Notes: a model not told the origin generated them from the sequence alone. A stretch of DNA of 64,000 bases from Unio delphinus (GCA_029339505.1 JAQISU010000181.1:790001-854000); one strand, 5' to 3'; numbered from the stretch's first letter, positions 1 through 14,313 are shown. Numbers and translations: made by a program.

Positions 1-1
1 T

Positions 2-274
2 GATGTTAGCATCATTAATAAAAAACTCTCCGGTTACAAACAACAGGACAAAAAAAAACAACGAGAATTTGATATTGATGCTAAATTAATAATCACTTTG
101 AAGAAACAACAGAATAATCACTGCGCGAGTTGCAATTGTATAATGCGTTGGCAGTATTCGGATAAGGATCCTCGCCAATTCACCGTAGACAGAAAAAATA
201 ACAATCTCGGTCATGTCAGAAATAATGTGATGTTGACTTGTCTTGAGTGCAATAGACGCAACGGCGCTAGTTAA
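2..274 (+). CDS. Partial HNH/zinc-finger endonuclease-like C-terminus
   Basis: An open frame enters from the left edge and ends at TAA 272-274 (90 codons visible, start not in the window). It carries a CASC pair, then DRKNNNLGH, then NNVMLTCLECNRRNG. The spacing Cys-x2-Cys ... D-R ... N-x-x-G-H ... N ... C-x2-C-N is that of small HNH or endonuclease-VII-like zinc-bound nucleases. The segment before it is lysine- and glutamine-rich. Its 3' end overlaps the convergent integrase gene by 8 bases. In this setting it could be a separate gene or the tail of a larger element protein such as the polymerase, and the upstream sequence would decide. The domain type is read from motifs only. Confidence 0.6.
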   Translation, partial: DVSIINKKLSGYKQQDKKKQREFDIDAKLIITLKKQQNNHCASCNCIMRWQYSDKDPRQFTVDRKNNNLGHVRNNVMLTCLECNRRNGAS

Positions 275-1229
275 GACCATGCGGTGGCAATTGAGTATCC
301 TCGGGAATCACTTGCAGTTGTTGTCGAGTAAAACCCCGCTGAGGGGCAGTTGAATCCAGTTTATAGATTGCTGGTCTACCAGTTGATCGTGTTATACTAG
401 ATATCTTATGCGTAGTGACGCTCCAAATAGGATCAGTAGCCCTTTTTCTACCCCCTTCAAGCTCTCCTGGTTCGTATAAATACCTCACAATGACACTACT
501 ACCAAGAATTGGTTGGGAAATGCTAGCGTTTCTAGGGAAATCTTTTTGTGGTTGTACGGGTATTGACTTCTTTTTAATCGCGTTGATAGGTTTCATGTTG
601 ATTGTTCTAGTAATCTCGTTATTCAGTGCAGTAATCACAGATGGTAATCTTTTAACCCATTCACTGGATCGCTTTTCTTGAATGAATTCTTTTGCGTATT
701 GATATCCAAATAACCGCTCAGCAATCGTCCGATTAAATCGTTCTACAATGGCCTGATCGCGATGTAGCGCAGTATGCCCTCGTCGTATGGTGACATTATG
801 ATGTTTCATTGTAGATAACACTGCACCCTGAAATTCCTTGCCAGGATCAACCTGCAATAGATTTGGCCAGTGCAGAGGACCTCGTCGATAAATCCTTTCA
901 AATGCAGAAGCGACTTCAGTGGCTGATTTTGTTTTCAGCGGTTCTGCTTCTTTGTATCGACTCGCAACATCAACTACGGTTAACGCATATTTGTAACCAC
1001 GATCATGTGGCAGAAATAATATATCAGCCTGATGAACTTCATTAGGAGCGGTCACATCAAAATGCGAGAATTGAATTTGTTTAGGCGGTGGTAGATAAAT
1101 TTGCCATAGTGCCTGTTTGGATAACCAATTAGCCGCAGTGGTTTTTTTCACTTTTGCAGCTCTAGCGAGTTTATTGATTGCAGCGTTACCCCTCCAGTAT
1201 CCTCTTGGAGAATAATAAATTGATTCCAT
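267..1229 (-). CDS. Polinton-type integrase (DDE, rve family)
   Basis: Catalyses strand transfer of the element's DNA into the host genome. The frame is uninterrupted. I choose the ATG at 1229-1227 (320 aa), because extending to 1247 would need a GTG start, unlikely in a eukaryote. The core has candidate acidic residues in HQADILFLP (Asp69), QVDPGKEF (Asp128) and IVERFNRT (Glu163), 35 positions between the last two, and a VVDVASRY strand after the first. The C-terminal third looks like the SH3-like integrase domain, with the stretch VIVRYL followed by an IWSV..HKI..I pattern and YKLDS. I see no clear chromodomain. The start lies 5 bases from the stop of the phospholipase frame, so the two minus-strand genes are tightly packed. 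The 3' end overlaps the HNH-like frame. Confidence 0.9.
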   Translation of the reverse strand: MESIYYSPRGYWRGNAAINKLARAAKVKKTTAANWLSKQALWQIYLPPPKQIQFSHFDVTAPNEVHQADILFLPHDRGYKYALTVVDVASRYKEAEPLKTKSATEVASAFERIYRRGPLHWPNLLQVDPGKEFQGAVLSTMKHHNVTIRRGHTALHRDQAIVERFNRTIAERLFGYQYAKEFIQEKRSSEWVKRLPSVITALNNEITRTINMKPINAIKKKSIPVQPQKDFPRNASISQPILGSSVIVRYLYEPGELEGGRKRATDPIWSVTTHKISSITRSTGRPAIYKLDSTAPQRGFTRQQLQVIPEDTQLPPHGLN

Positions 1230-1233
1230 ATTA

Positions 1234-1605
1234 TTAATTACCGGCACCTAACATCAATTTACTTTTCATAGCCGATTTTATCAAAAATGAAGACAATTTT
1301 TCTTTGAAGGATTTATCAGGAATAGCATTTAACGCATGAATTAATTTCACATCTGCTAGATGCCTGTGTTGCAGATTGCTGCTTTTATAAGCAACATCAT
1401 GAAGGTGACAGGCCTTATCAATGGCGTTTATTGGTTCTTCACCGGGGTTGGGTTGATTTTGATTATTGAGTCTGATATCAAGTCTGGTTCCCGGTCCACA
1501 GTAGCTATATCCTGGAAGGTGCTTTTCTCCGGGGTACTTTGCCCATGGGGTTCCAGGGAGTTTTGCTAATTTGGCTGCGATATCACCTCCTCGTTTTTTT
1601 TTAAA
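1234..1605 (-). CDS. Phospholipase A2 domain (parvovirus VP1u type), in -1 frame to upstream gene
   Basis: The minus strand is open from just after a TGA at 1608-1606 to TAA at 1236-1234 and has no ATG before the domain. It encodes a compact phospholipase A2: the calcium-loop motif YCGPGT (about 1503-1486), then DKACHLHDVAY (about 1420-1388) with the catalytic His-Asp pair, then LADVKLIHAL. The proline-rich lead-in with PWAKYPGEKHLPGYSY resembles the type found in parvovirus capsid proteins and adintovirus-like elements, where it breaches endosomal membranes during entry. The domain lies in the -1 frame of the zinc-ribbon gene, joined through nine A residues at 1602-1594. It is either made by -1 frameshifting or has been separated from its start by a one-base change. 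The family call is strong and the mode of expression is inference. Confidence 0.8.
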   Translation of the reverse strand, partial: FKKKRGGDIAAKLAKLPGTPWAKYPGEKHLPGYSYCGPGTRLDIRLNNQNQPNPGEEPINAIDKACHLHDVAYKSSNLQHRHLADVKLIHALNAIPDKSFKEKLSSFLIKSAMKSKLMLGAGN

Positions 1606-1751
1606 TCAGATTTCATAGACACAAATCTAAATTTCTTTGTACCACATTGCACGCATTTACCAGAAAGCGCTGATCGGTTATTTTTAGTTGTAATCGTCGT
1701 CACATCATCTGTGCCAGTACGCGTTCTACACTTCACACAATATAGATCCAT
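1566..1751 (-). CDS. Small zinc-ribbon protein (DUF5679-like)
   Basis: 61 codons from ATG 1751-1749 to TAG at 1566. Two CxxC knuckles, YCVKC (Cys5, Cys8) and KCVQC (Cys33, Cys36), with a TTKNNRSAL stretch between them, match the short DUF5679-type zinc ribbon found in parvoviruses, Polintons and adintoviruses. Its function there is not settled. The last 16 residues follow the minus-strand A run, and the frame stops 33 bases after it, while the -1 frame continues into the phospholipase A2 domain. The zero-frame end is therefore likely a frameshift-dependent short product or a broken fusion. The start is only 5 bases from the ATPase start on the other strand. Confidence 0.75.
   Translation of the reverse strand: MDLYCVKCRTRTGTDDVTTITTKNNRSALSGKCVQCGTKKFRFVSMKSDLKKNEEVISQPN
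1593..1602 (-). promoter_or_regulatory. Candidate -1 frameshift slippery site
   Basis: On the minus strand, nine A residues followed by C read in the zero frame as AAA AAA AAC. The last seven bases (1599-1593) fit the canonical X XXY YYZ heptamer A AAA AAC. A -1 slip there moves the ribosome exactly into the phospholipase A2 frame. I could not identify a convincing downstream stem-loop or pseudoknot by eye, and a one-base indel in a homopolymer would look the same. Confidence 0.45.
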
Positions 1752-1756
1752 AATTT

Positions 1757-2428
1757 ATGTATAGAGATATGGATATAATTGATTTTTCAGCGACGAAAAC
1801 AAGAGAACCAATTAAGCATCATGCAGCGCTACCAAACTCTATCCGGATGATTATAATCGGGCCATCTGGATCCGGTAAAACGCAATTGTTGCTCAATTTA
1901 ATAATGAGATGGATGAAGTGGGATAAGTTGTATTTAATTGCACCTAGCGTAGATGATCAACGATGTTATGAAGTGTTAAAGGATTTTAACGAGAATGCAT
2001 CAGAAATTAAGGGTGAGAACGCCATTGATTTTATAACCGATATCGATGAAGCACCGAGTATTGATGATATTGATGGAGATATTAACAATTTAGTCGTATA
2101 CGACGATATAATGTTGGATAAACAAAAGAATCCTGCTAGAATATTTTCCCGTGGGCGTCACAAAAACACTGACGTGATATATGTCACTCAACGCTACACT
2201 CAGGTTCCAAAAGTCATCAGAGATAACTGCAATTTATTGTCTGTATTCAACGGAGTTGATACTCATACGCTACGAAATATTTGGCAGACATGGTGTTCTG
2301 ATATGGACTTCAATCAATTTAGAGATTTCTTTAGTCATGCTCAGTCGACTCCGCACGGATTCGCAACAATAAATCTACATGATCCTCGGACACGATATCG
2401 TATCGGACTGGATCAAATATTCGGTTAA
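1757..2428 (+). CDS. A32/FtsK-HerA-type DNA-packaging ATPase
   Basis: 223 codons, uninterrupted. Walker A is GPSGSGKT at residues 35-42, preceded by a beta strand (MIII). Walker B is LVVYDD at 112-117. A sensor-like VTQRY follows at about 143-147, after an RGRHKNTDV segment. This is the arrangement of virion packaging ATPases in Polintons, adintoviruses and large DNA viruses, which drive genome translocation into capsids. Its length is normal for the Polinton form. The first ATG is at 1757 and an in-frame alternative is at 1769. Given the 5-base gap to the divergent zinc-ribbon start, the real 5' leader of at least one transcript must overlap the other gene. It is the last gene before the element's right end. 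Confidence 0.9.
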   Translation: MYRDMDIIDFSATKTREPIKHHAALPNSIRMIIIGPSGSGKTQLLLNLIMRWMKWDKLYLIAPSVDDQRCYEVLKDFNENASEIKGENAIDFITDIDEAPSIDDIDGDINNLVVYDDIMLDKQKNPARIFSRGRHKNTDVIYVTQRYTQVPKVIRDNCNLLSVFNGVDTHTLRNIWQTWCSDMDFNQFRDFFSHAQSTPHGFATINLHDPRTRYRIGLDQIFG

Positions 2429-2671
2429 AATTATTTATTATTTTTGTTAACCCATAGCAGCAGAGAGGGTGGATGACCACATCGTTGCGAGCAAAATCGT
2501 AAAATATCCGTTTTTGCAAAAATGGAGACTTTTTTTTTGGTTAAATGAGATTTGTTGGAAGTCTTATTTTTTGTCTGAAAACGTAGTGTGTAGGCCATTT
2601 TTTGTTCGGAAACGTTATCTGGAAGCCTTATTTTTGCTTGAAATCGTGGTCTGTTCACCCTCTCTGCTGCT
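2429..2671. repeat. Polinton right terminal region with short inverted and tandem repeats
   Basis: No gene is seen. The 16-mer at 2456-2471 (AGCAGCAGAGAGGGTG) is perfectly inverted at 2656-2671, bracketing 184 bases. Inside, about 2566-2655, are roughly three imperfect copies of a 30-35 base T-rich motif (core TTATTTTTTGTCTGAAAACG), like the short subterminal repeats of Polinton ends. The last base before satellite sequence resumes is about 2671. It may be a hairpin-forming element terminus, or a 216-bp non-autonomous insertion that happens to sit at the boundary. Confidence 0.6.
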
Positions 2672-3022
2672 TATGTGCAAAAAAATCCCTTGGGAAACAG
2701 AGAGGAAAAATAATAGAAAACATTTCAAATATAAAACAGTCATAACCTTACTCTTCAATAACTACTCTTAATTCATGGAAAGGAGATGATTACTGTATTA
2801 TACATATCTTTGAAATTAATTTTCCGTTTATTTTATTTTCATTTCTGCTTCAGTTTCTGTTTTCATACATTGTTGTTCTTATGCAATATTTTAACACCAG
2901 TGTCTTTTCTTTAAATATTGTCATTTTGTGAATATGTCCTGATAATATTATCCTTCAAATTCATTAGAATCTCATCATTATTTAATTATTTATTTTGTCA
3001 TTACATCGAGACTGGACCAATA

Positions 3023-3024
<2 letters not shown>
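2672..3024. repeat. Satellite unit 0, 3' end of an a'b' unit cut by the Polinton
   Basis: Starts in the middle of half b' at the TATGTGCAAA motif. The variant AAATATAAAACAG ties it to the a'b' units at 12030 and 38690. The upstream part of the unit was displaced by the Polinton insertion. Confidence 0.8.
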
Positions 3025-3111
<87 letters not shown>

Positions 3112-3269
3112 GTTCAGTTGCTTGCTTTAGTCTTAATAATCTTTTTCAAATTATGTCATTGATTCAAGTTTTTCCGGCTGTATTTTATGACCTTTTGATG
3201 CTTATCAATTCTGTGTCTAAATGAATTGTATATTTTCATCACTCATAGACTGAAGATGACTAAGAACTA

Positions 3270-3532
3270 TTCGAATGGAGGACTTAGTATCAACTTTACT
3301 TGTCAGCTGTAGGATTCATGTTTTCATCCATTCAGACATATACGCATGCACATAAAGATTCATTAATCTTTAGATAAATACATGTATAAAAGTATTGGCA
3401 TGCATTCAGACTATTCTTTTTAGTAAAATATAGCCATCCATCACTGGCTAAATGCTTTAAATGTATATATACTTCTATAATAATGAATGTTACAGCTGAC
3501 AAGCAAAGTTGATACTAAGCCCTCCATTCGAA
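3270..3532. repeat. Inverted duplication arms of half a (first example)
   Basis: Left arm 3270-3311 is nearly the reverse complement of right arm 3491-3532 (42 bases each, core AGTTGATACTAAGCCCTCC). The right arm has diverged relatives in half b and in type c units. The left arm is absent from both, where the site instead reads CAGAAATTCATA. The same pair recurs in every a and a' half. It could extrude as a hairpin with a loop of about 180 bases. Confidence 0.85.
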
Positions 3533-4300
3533 CCCTGCATCATATTATACCCTGGTGTTCTCCTCTATTATTCTTTCAATGTGTCATATCGTATTCCTGA
3601 TTTTTGATATTTTTTCTTTTTCATGACACCCTTCGCAAAACAGAGCGTAAGTATTATCTCCTGATATAATTGTATTACTTCTACTAAACAATCATCTAAG
3701 ACAGCACAAAAGAGTAGAAAGTTTGATTTTATGTGGAGAATTATTCCTAAGGAAATCGGAAAGGAAAAATTAATGGATCAGATTCATAAGATTATAGCAT
3801 TCTACACGACTTTGATTGAACTATTTCATTTTTTTTTTATTTTCCTCTTTTGTTCATCTAATTTTGTTTGAGGTAATTTGAAAGATTGAGTGCTATCCAG
3901 CAGTTTATTATGACTTTGCTGATATATATATATATATCCATTCAGTGCCTGATAATATAGTGTATTTTTATCAATTACATGCTGAATATGACTAATATGC
4001 AGAAATTCATATTTATATGCACATGTTCATCCATGCAATCCATGAAAATATGCACATAAATATTCATTCATCTTTAGATAAATATATGTATGCAAATATA
4101 GTCGCATCATATCTGTGTCATCAAGTTCTTTGTTTTACATGCAGGCTATTCTAGTTAGTGAAATATAGCCATAGAAACTGATTGCATTAAATTTCAGTTA
4201 TTATAGACCATATACCTGATACGTAAGGTTGATACTATGCTAAACATTGGAGCCCCCCAGCATACTATATCATTGTGTTCCTCTCTATTCCCCTTTCATT

Positions 4301-4551
4301 GGGTAGCCCAGAGGGACTGAGTTGTCAAAAGCGCACTGTTTTGGATCACTGCCATTTCAACTCTGTCTTCATTAGTTCAAGTCTCAGAGTCTGCCAATTT
4401 GGGTGTGTGAGAAATGTTGCCTTTAGCTTCTTGTTGGTCAGTGTTTCTTTCCAGTTATTTTTCTCGGTTCTTCCTCCGCCATTAATACTGTCTGCCATGT
4501 AAAGCCTATTGTGTGCTGAAAAATGGTGTTGAAACGTACAAGAACAACAAA
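4301..4551 (+). mobile_element. tRNA-derived SINE copy (unit 1)
   Basis: The head resembles a tRNA: a GAGCCCAG-like start, an A-box-like GACTGAGTTGTCAAAAGC and a B-box-like AGTTCAAGTCTC. The body has GTTTCTTTCCAG and TTCCTCCGCCATTAATACTG, like the conserved 3' part of mollusc SINEs, and it ends in a CAA-rich tail. It sits in half b between CCCTTTCATT and CATTCAATGACC. The matching site in half a is an uninterrupted CCCTTTCAATGTGTC, so this is a filled site with an imperfect target duplication. The left flank is GGGTAGCCC here, where most copies have GGGGAGCCC. Confidence 0.7.
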
Positions 4552-5053
4552 CCATTCAATGACCTGTATGATATTGACTTTTGAGATTTCTTTTCTTTCC
4601 ATGACATCTTTCACAAATCAAATATAAAGAATGGACTCTTTATATGATTGTATTATGTTCTCTAAAGAGTCATTTAATTGACGGTAAAAATTAGTACTAA
4701 ATCTTATTTTATGTGCAAAAATATCCCTTAGGACACAGAGAGGAAAAATAATAGGAAACATTTCAAATAGAAAACAGTCATAACCTTTCTCTTCAATAAC
4801 TTCTCTTAATTCATTGAATAGAGATGATTAATGCATTATACATATCTTTGATAATAATATTCCGTCGATGTTATTTTCATTTCTCTGGCAATATCTGGTT
4901 CATACATTGTTGTTCTTATGCAACAATTTCACATCAGTGTCTTTTCTTTAAGTATTGTCATTTTGTGAATATGTCCTGATAACATTATCCTCCAAATCCA
5001 TTGGAATCTCATCAGTATTGAATTATTTATTTTGTCATTACTCCGAGTCTGGA

Positions 5054-7142
<2,089 letters not shown>

Positions 7143-7211
<69 letters not shown>

Positions 7212-8215
7212 AATGTTAAGATGCTTGCTTTAGTCTTCTAATTCTGTTTGAAAAAATGACATTTGTGTCATCAAGTTCTTTATTTTACATGCAGACTATT
7301 CTAGTTAGTGAAATATAGCCATATAAACTGATTGCATTAAATTAATATACTTCAGTTATTATAGACCATATACCTGATACGTAAGGTTGATACTATGCTA
7401 AACATTGGAGGTCCACAGCTCACTATATCATTGTGTTCCTCTCTATTCCCCTTTGAATGGGGAGCCCAGAATGACTGAGTTATCAAAAGTGCTCTGTTAT
7501 GGATCACTGCTATCTCACCTCTCTCTGCATGGGTTCAAGTCTCAGAGTATGCCAATTTGGGTGTGTGAGAAATGTTGCCAGTAGCTTCTTGTTGGTCAGT
7601 GTTTCTTTCCAGGGATTTTTCTGGGTTCTTCCTTGACCATTAATACTGGCTGCCATGTAAAGCCTATTGTGTGCTGAAAAATGGCGTTGAACCCTACAAC
7701 AACAATAATAAACCTTTCAATGACTTGTTTAATATTGACTTTTGATATTTCTTTATTTTCCATGACATCTTTCACAAAACAGATGGCAAGAATGGATTCT
7801 TTATATTGTTGTATTATGTTCTCTAAAGAGTCATTTAATAGAGGGAAGAAATTAGTACAAAATATTATTTTATGTGCAAAAGAATCCCTTAGGAAACAGA
7901 GAGGAAAAATAATAGAAAACATTTCAAATAGAAAACAGTCATAACCTTACTCTTCAATAACTACTCTTAATTCATGGAAAGGAGATGATTACTGTATTAT
8001 ACATATCTTTGATATTAATTTTCCGTTTATTTTATTTTCATTTCTGCTTCAGTTTCTGTTTTCATACATTGTTGTTCTTATGCAATATTTTAACATCAGT
8101 GTATTTTCTTTAAATATTGTCATTTTGTGAATATGTCCTGATAATATTATCCTTCAAATTCATTAGAGTCTCATCAGTATTGAATTATTTATTTTGTCAT
8201 TACTTCGAGACTGGA

Positions 8216-8218
<3 letters not shown>
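7143..8218. repeat. Satellite unit 3 (short, half a deleted)
   Basis: After the TA tract (7143-7209) the start of an a' half is joined directly to the middle of half b at about 7255 (AATGACATTTGTGTCATC). TGTCAT occurs at both parental sites, which suggests a microhomology deletion of roughly 0.9 kb. Unit 15 carries the same junction. Confidence 0.85.
7459..7710 (+). mobile_element. SINE copy (unit 3)
   Basis: Subfamily with AATGACTGAGTTATC in the A-box region, GCATGGGTTCAAGTC in the B-box region, and an ACAACAACAATAATAAAC tail, as in the a'b' units. Confidence 0.7.
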
Positions 8219-8306
<88 letters not shown>

Positions 8307-10263
8307 ATGTTCAGTTGCTTGCTTTAGTCTTTTAATTCTTTTTGAAATTATGTCATTGATTCAAGTTTTTCCGGCTGTATTTTATGACCTTTTGATGCTT
8401 ATCAATTCTGTGTCTAAATGAATTGTATATTTTCATCACTCATAGACTGAAGATGACTAAGAACTATTCGAATGGAGGATTTAGTATCAACTTTGCTTGT
8501 CAGCTGTAGGATTCATTTTTTCATCCATTCAGACATATACGCATGCACATAAAGATTCATTAATCTCTAGATAAATACATGTATAAAAGTATTGGCATGC
8601 ATTCAGACTATTCTTTTTAGTAAAATATAGCCATCCATCACTGGCTAAATGCTTTAAATGTATATATACTTCTATAATAATGAATGTTACAGCTGACAAG
8701 TAAAGTTGATACTAAGCCCTCCATTCGAACCCTGCATCATATTATACCCTGGTGTTCTCCTCTATTACCCTTTCAATGTGTCATGTCGTATTCCTGAGTT
8801 TTGATATTTCTTCTTTTTCATGACACCCTTCGCAAAACAGAGCGTAAGTATTATCTCTTGATATAATTGTATTACTTCTACTAAACAATCATCTAAGACA
8901 GCACAAAAGAGTAGAAAGTTTGATTTTATGTGGAGAATTATTCCTAAGGAAATCGGAAAGGAAAAATTAATGGAACAGATTCATAAGATTAAAGCATTCT
9001 ACACGACTTTGATTTAACTATTTCATTGCTTATTTTATTTTCCTATTTTATTCATCTAATTTTGTTTGAGGTTATTTAAAAGATTGAGTGCTATCCAGCA
9101 GTTTATTATGACTTTGCTGATATATATATCCATTCAGTTCCTGATAAAATAGTGTATTTTTATCAATTACATGCTGAATATGACTAATATGCAGAAATTC
9201 ATATTTATATGCACATGTTAATCCATGCATCCATGAAAATATGCACATAAATATTCATTCATCTTTAGATAAATATATGTATGCAAATATAGTCGCATTA
9301 TATCTGTGTCATCAAGTTCTTTGTTTTACATGCAGACTATTCTAGTTAGTGAAATATAGCCATAGAAACTGATTGCATTAAATTAATATACTCCAGTTAT
9401 TATAGACCATATACCTGATACATAAGGTTGATACTATGCTAAATATTGGAGCCCCCAAGCATACTATATCATTGTGTTCCTCTCTATTCCCCTTTGACAA
9501 TGGAGCCCAGAGGGACTGAGTTGTCAAAAGCGCTCTGTTATGGATCACTGCCATCTCAATTCTGTCTTCATTAGTTTAAGTCTCAGAGTCTGCCAATTTG
9601 GGTGTGTGAGAAATGTTGTCAGTAGCATCTTGTTGGTTAGTGTTTCTTTCCAGGGATTTTTCTCGGTTCTTCCTCCGCCATTAATACTGGCTGCCATATA
9701 AAGCCTATTGTGTGCTGAAAAATGGTGTTGAAACTTACAACAACAACAACAACAGCAACCCATTCAATGACCTGTATGATATTGACTTTTGAGATTTCTT
9801 TTCTTTCCATGACATCTTTCACAAATCAAATATAAAGAATGGACTCTTTATATGATTGTTTTATGTTCTCTAAAGAGTCATTTAATTATCGGTAGAAATT
9901 AGTACTAAATCTTATTTTATGTGGAAAAATATCCCTTAGGACACAGAGAGGAAAAATAATAGGAAACATTTCAAATAGAAAACAGTCATAACCTTTCTCT
10001 TCAATAACGTCTCTTAATTCATTGTATAGAGATAATTAATGTATTATACATATCTTTGATAATAATATTGCGTTGCTTTTATTTTCATTTCTCTGGCAAT
10101 ATCTGGTTCATACATTGTTGTTCTAATGCAACAATTTCACATCAGTGTCTTTTCTTTAAGTATTTTCATTTTGTGAATATGTCCTGATAACATTACCCTC
10201 CAAATCCATTGGAATCTCATCAGTATTGAATTATTTTTTTTGTCATTACTCCGAGTCTGGACC
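8219..10263. repeat. Satellite unit 4 (type ab)
   Basis: TA tract 8219-8282 with TG to 8306. Its left arm has the variant GGAGGATTTAGTATC and CTTTGCTTG, which is found again only in unit 19, to the right of that unit's exchange point. Confidence 0.88.
9501..9758 (+). mobile_element. SINE copy (unit 4)
   Basis: The start is altered to CAATGGAGCCC and the tail is ACAACAACAACAACAGCAA. Nearly identical to the copies at 36175 and 42299. Confidence 0.7.
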
Positions 10264-12330
<2,067 letters not shown>

Positions 12331-14313
12331 ATATATATATATATATATACATGTTCAGTTGCTTGCTTTAGTCTTAATAATCTTTTTCAAATTATGTCAT
12401 TGATTCAAGTTTTTCCGGCTGTATTTTATGACCTTTTGATGCATATCAATTCTGTGTCTAAATGAATTGTATATTTTCATCACTCATAGACTGAATATGA
12501 CTAAGAACTATTCGAATGGAGGACTTAGTATCAACTTTACTTGTCAGCTGTAGGATTCATGTTTTCATCCATTCAGACATATACGCATGCACATAAAAAT
12601 TCATTAATCTTTAGATAAATACATGTATAAAAGTATTGGCATGCATTCAGACTATTCTTTTTAGTAAAATATAGCCATCCATCACTGGCTAAATGCTTTA
12701 AATGTATATATACTTCTATAATAATGAATGTTACAGCTGACAAGCAAAGTTGATACTAAGCCCTCCATTCGAACCCTGCATCAGATTATACCCTGGTGTT
12801 CTCCTCTATTATTCTTTCAATGTGTCATATCGTATTCCTGATTTTTGATATTTTTTCTTTTTCATGACACCCTTCGCAAAACAGAGCGTAAGTATTATCT
12901 CCTGATATAATTGTATTACTTCTACTAAACAATCATCTAAGACAGCACAAAAGAGTAGAAAGTTTGATTTTATGTGGAGAATTATTCCTAAGGAAATCGG
13001 AAAGGAAAAATTAATGGATCAGATTCATAAGATTAAAGCATTCTACACGACTTTGATTTAACTATTTCATTTTTTTTTTATTTTCCTCTTTTATTCATCT
13101 AATTTTGTTTGAGGTAATTTGAAAGATTGAGTGCTATCCAGCAGTTTATTATGACTTTCCTGATATATATATCCATTCAGTGCCTGAAAATATAGTGTAT
13201 TTTTATCAATTACATGCTGAATATGACTAATATTCAGAAATTCATATTTATATGCACATGTTCATCCATGCATCCATGAAAATATGCACATAAATATTCA
13301 TTCATCTTTAGATAAATATATGTATGCAAATATAGTCGCATCATATCTGTGTCATCAAGTTCTTTGTTTTACATGCAGACTATTCTAGTTAGTGAAATAT
13401 AGCCATAGAAACTGATTGCATTAAATTAATATACTTCAGTTATTATAGACCATATACCTGATACGTAAGGTTGATACTATGCTAAACATTGGAGCCCCCC
13501 AGCATACTATATCATTGTGTTCCTCTCTATTCCCCTTTGAATGGGGAGCCCAGAGGGACTGAGTTGTCAAAAGCGCTCTGTTATGGATCACTGCCATCTC
13601 AACTCTGTCTTCATTAGTTCAAGTCTCAGAGTCTGCTAATTTGGGTGTGTGATAAATGTTGCCAGTAGCTTCTTGTTGGTCAGTGTTTCTTTCCAGGGAT
13701 TTTTCTCGGTTCTTCCTCTGCCATTAATACTGGCTGCCATGTAAAGCCTATTGTGTGCTGAAAAATGGTGTTGAAACTTACAACAACAACAACAACAACA
13801 ACAACCACCCATTCAATGACCTGTATGATATTGACTTTTGAGATTTCTTTTATTTCCATGACATCTTTCACAAAACAGATGGAAAGAATGGACTCTTTAT
13901 ATGATTGTATTATGTTCTCTAAAGAGTCATTTAATTGACGGTAGAAATTAGTACTAAATCTTATTTTATGTGCAAAAACATCCCTTAGGACACAGAGAGG
14001 AAACATATAAGGAAACATTTCTAATAGAAAACAGTCATAACCTTTCTCTTCAATAACTTCTCTTAATTCATTGAATAGAGATGATTAATGTAGTATACAT
14101 ATCTTTGATAATAATATTGCGTTGATTTTATTATCATTTCTCTGGCAATATCTGGTTGATACATTGTTGTTCTAATTCAACAATTTCACATCAGTGTCTT
14201 TTCTTTAAGTATTGTCATTTTGTGAATATTTCCTGATAACATTATCCTCCAAATCCATTGGAATCTCATCAGTATTGAATTATTTCTTTTGTCATTCTTC
14301 CGAGTCTGGACCA

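Larger units (their letters stand above)
1..2671. mobile_element. Right-hand part of a Polinton/adintovirus-like element
   Basis: An integrase with a DDE core, a virion-type packaging ATPase, a short CxxC zinc-ribbon gene and a phospholipase A2 domain sit together in under 2.5 kb. That set is typical of Polinton/Maverick elements and their virus-like relatives, the adintoviruses. No polymerase B, protease or capsid gene is visible, and these would lie left of base 1. The right end is placed at about 2671 because the sequence from 2672 on is ordinary satellite unit, matching for example 7868 and 38631 onward. The last 16 bases are the inverse of 2456-2471. The terminal pattern AG...CT is seen, but a target-site duplication cannot be tested because the left end is outside the window. 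The main reading frames are open, so the element may be fairly young. Confidence 0.85.

Noticed and set aside
1230..1247. Integrase start at 1247
   Set aside because: It would need a GTG codon. The first in-frame ATG is at 1229, and the extra residues overlap the phospholipase frame.
3270..3532. A 263-bp inverted-repeat transposon (MITE) in half a
   Set aside because: The spacer and right arm have homologues in half b and type c units, so only the left arm is new. It is an inverted duplication, not an insertion.
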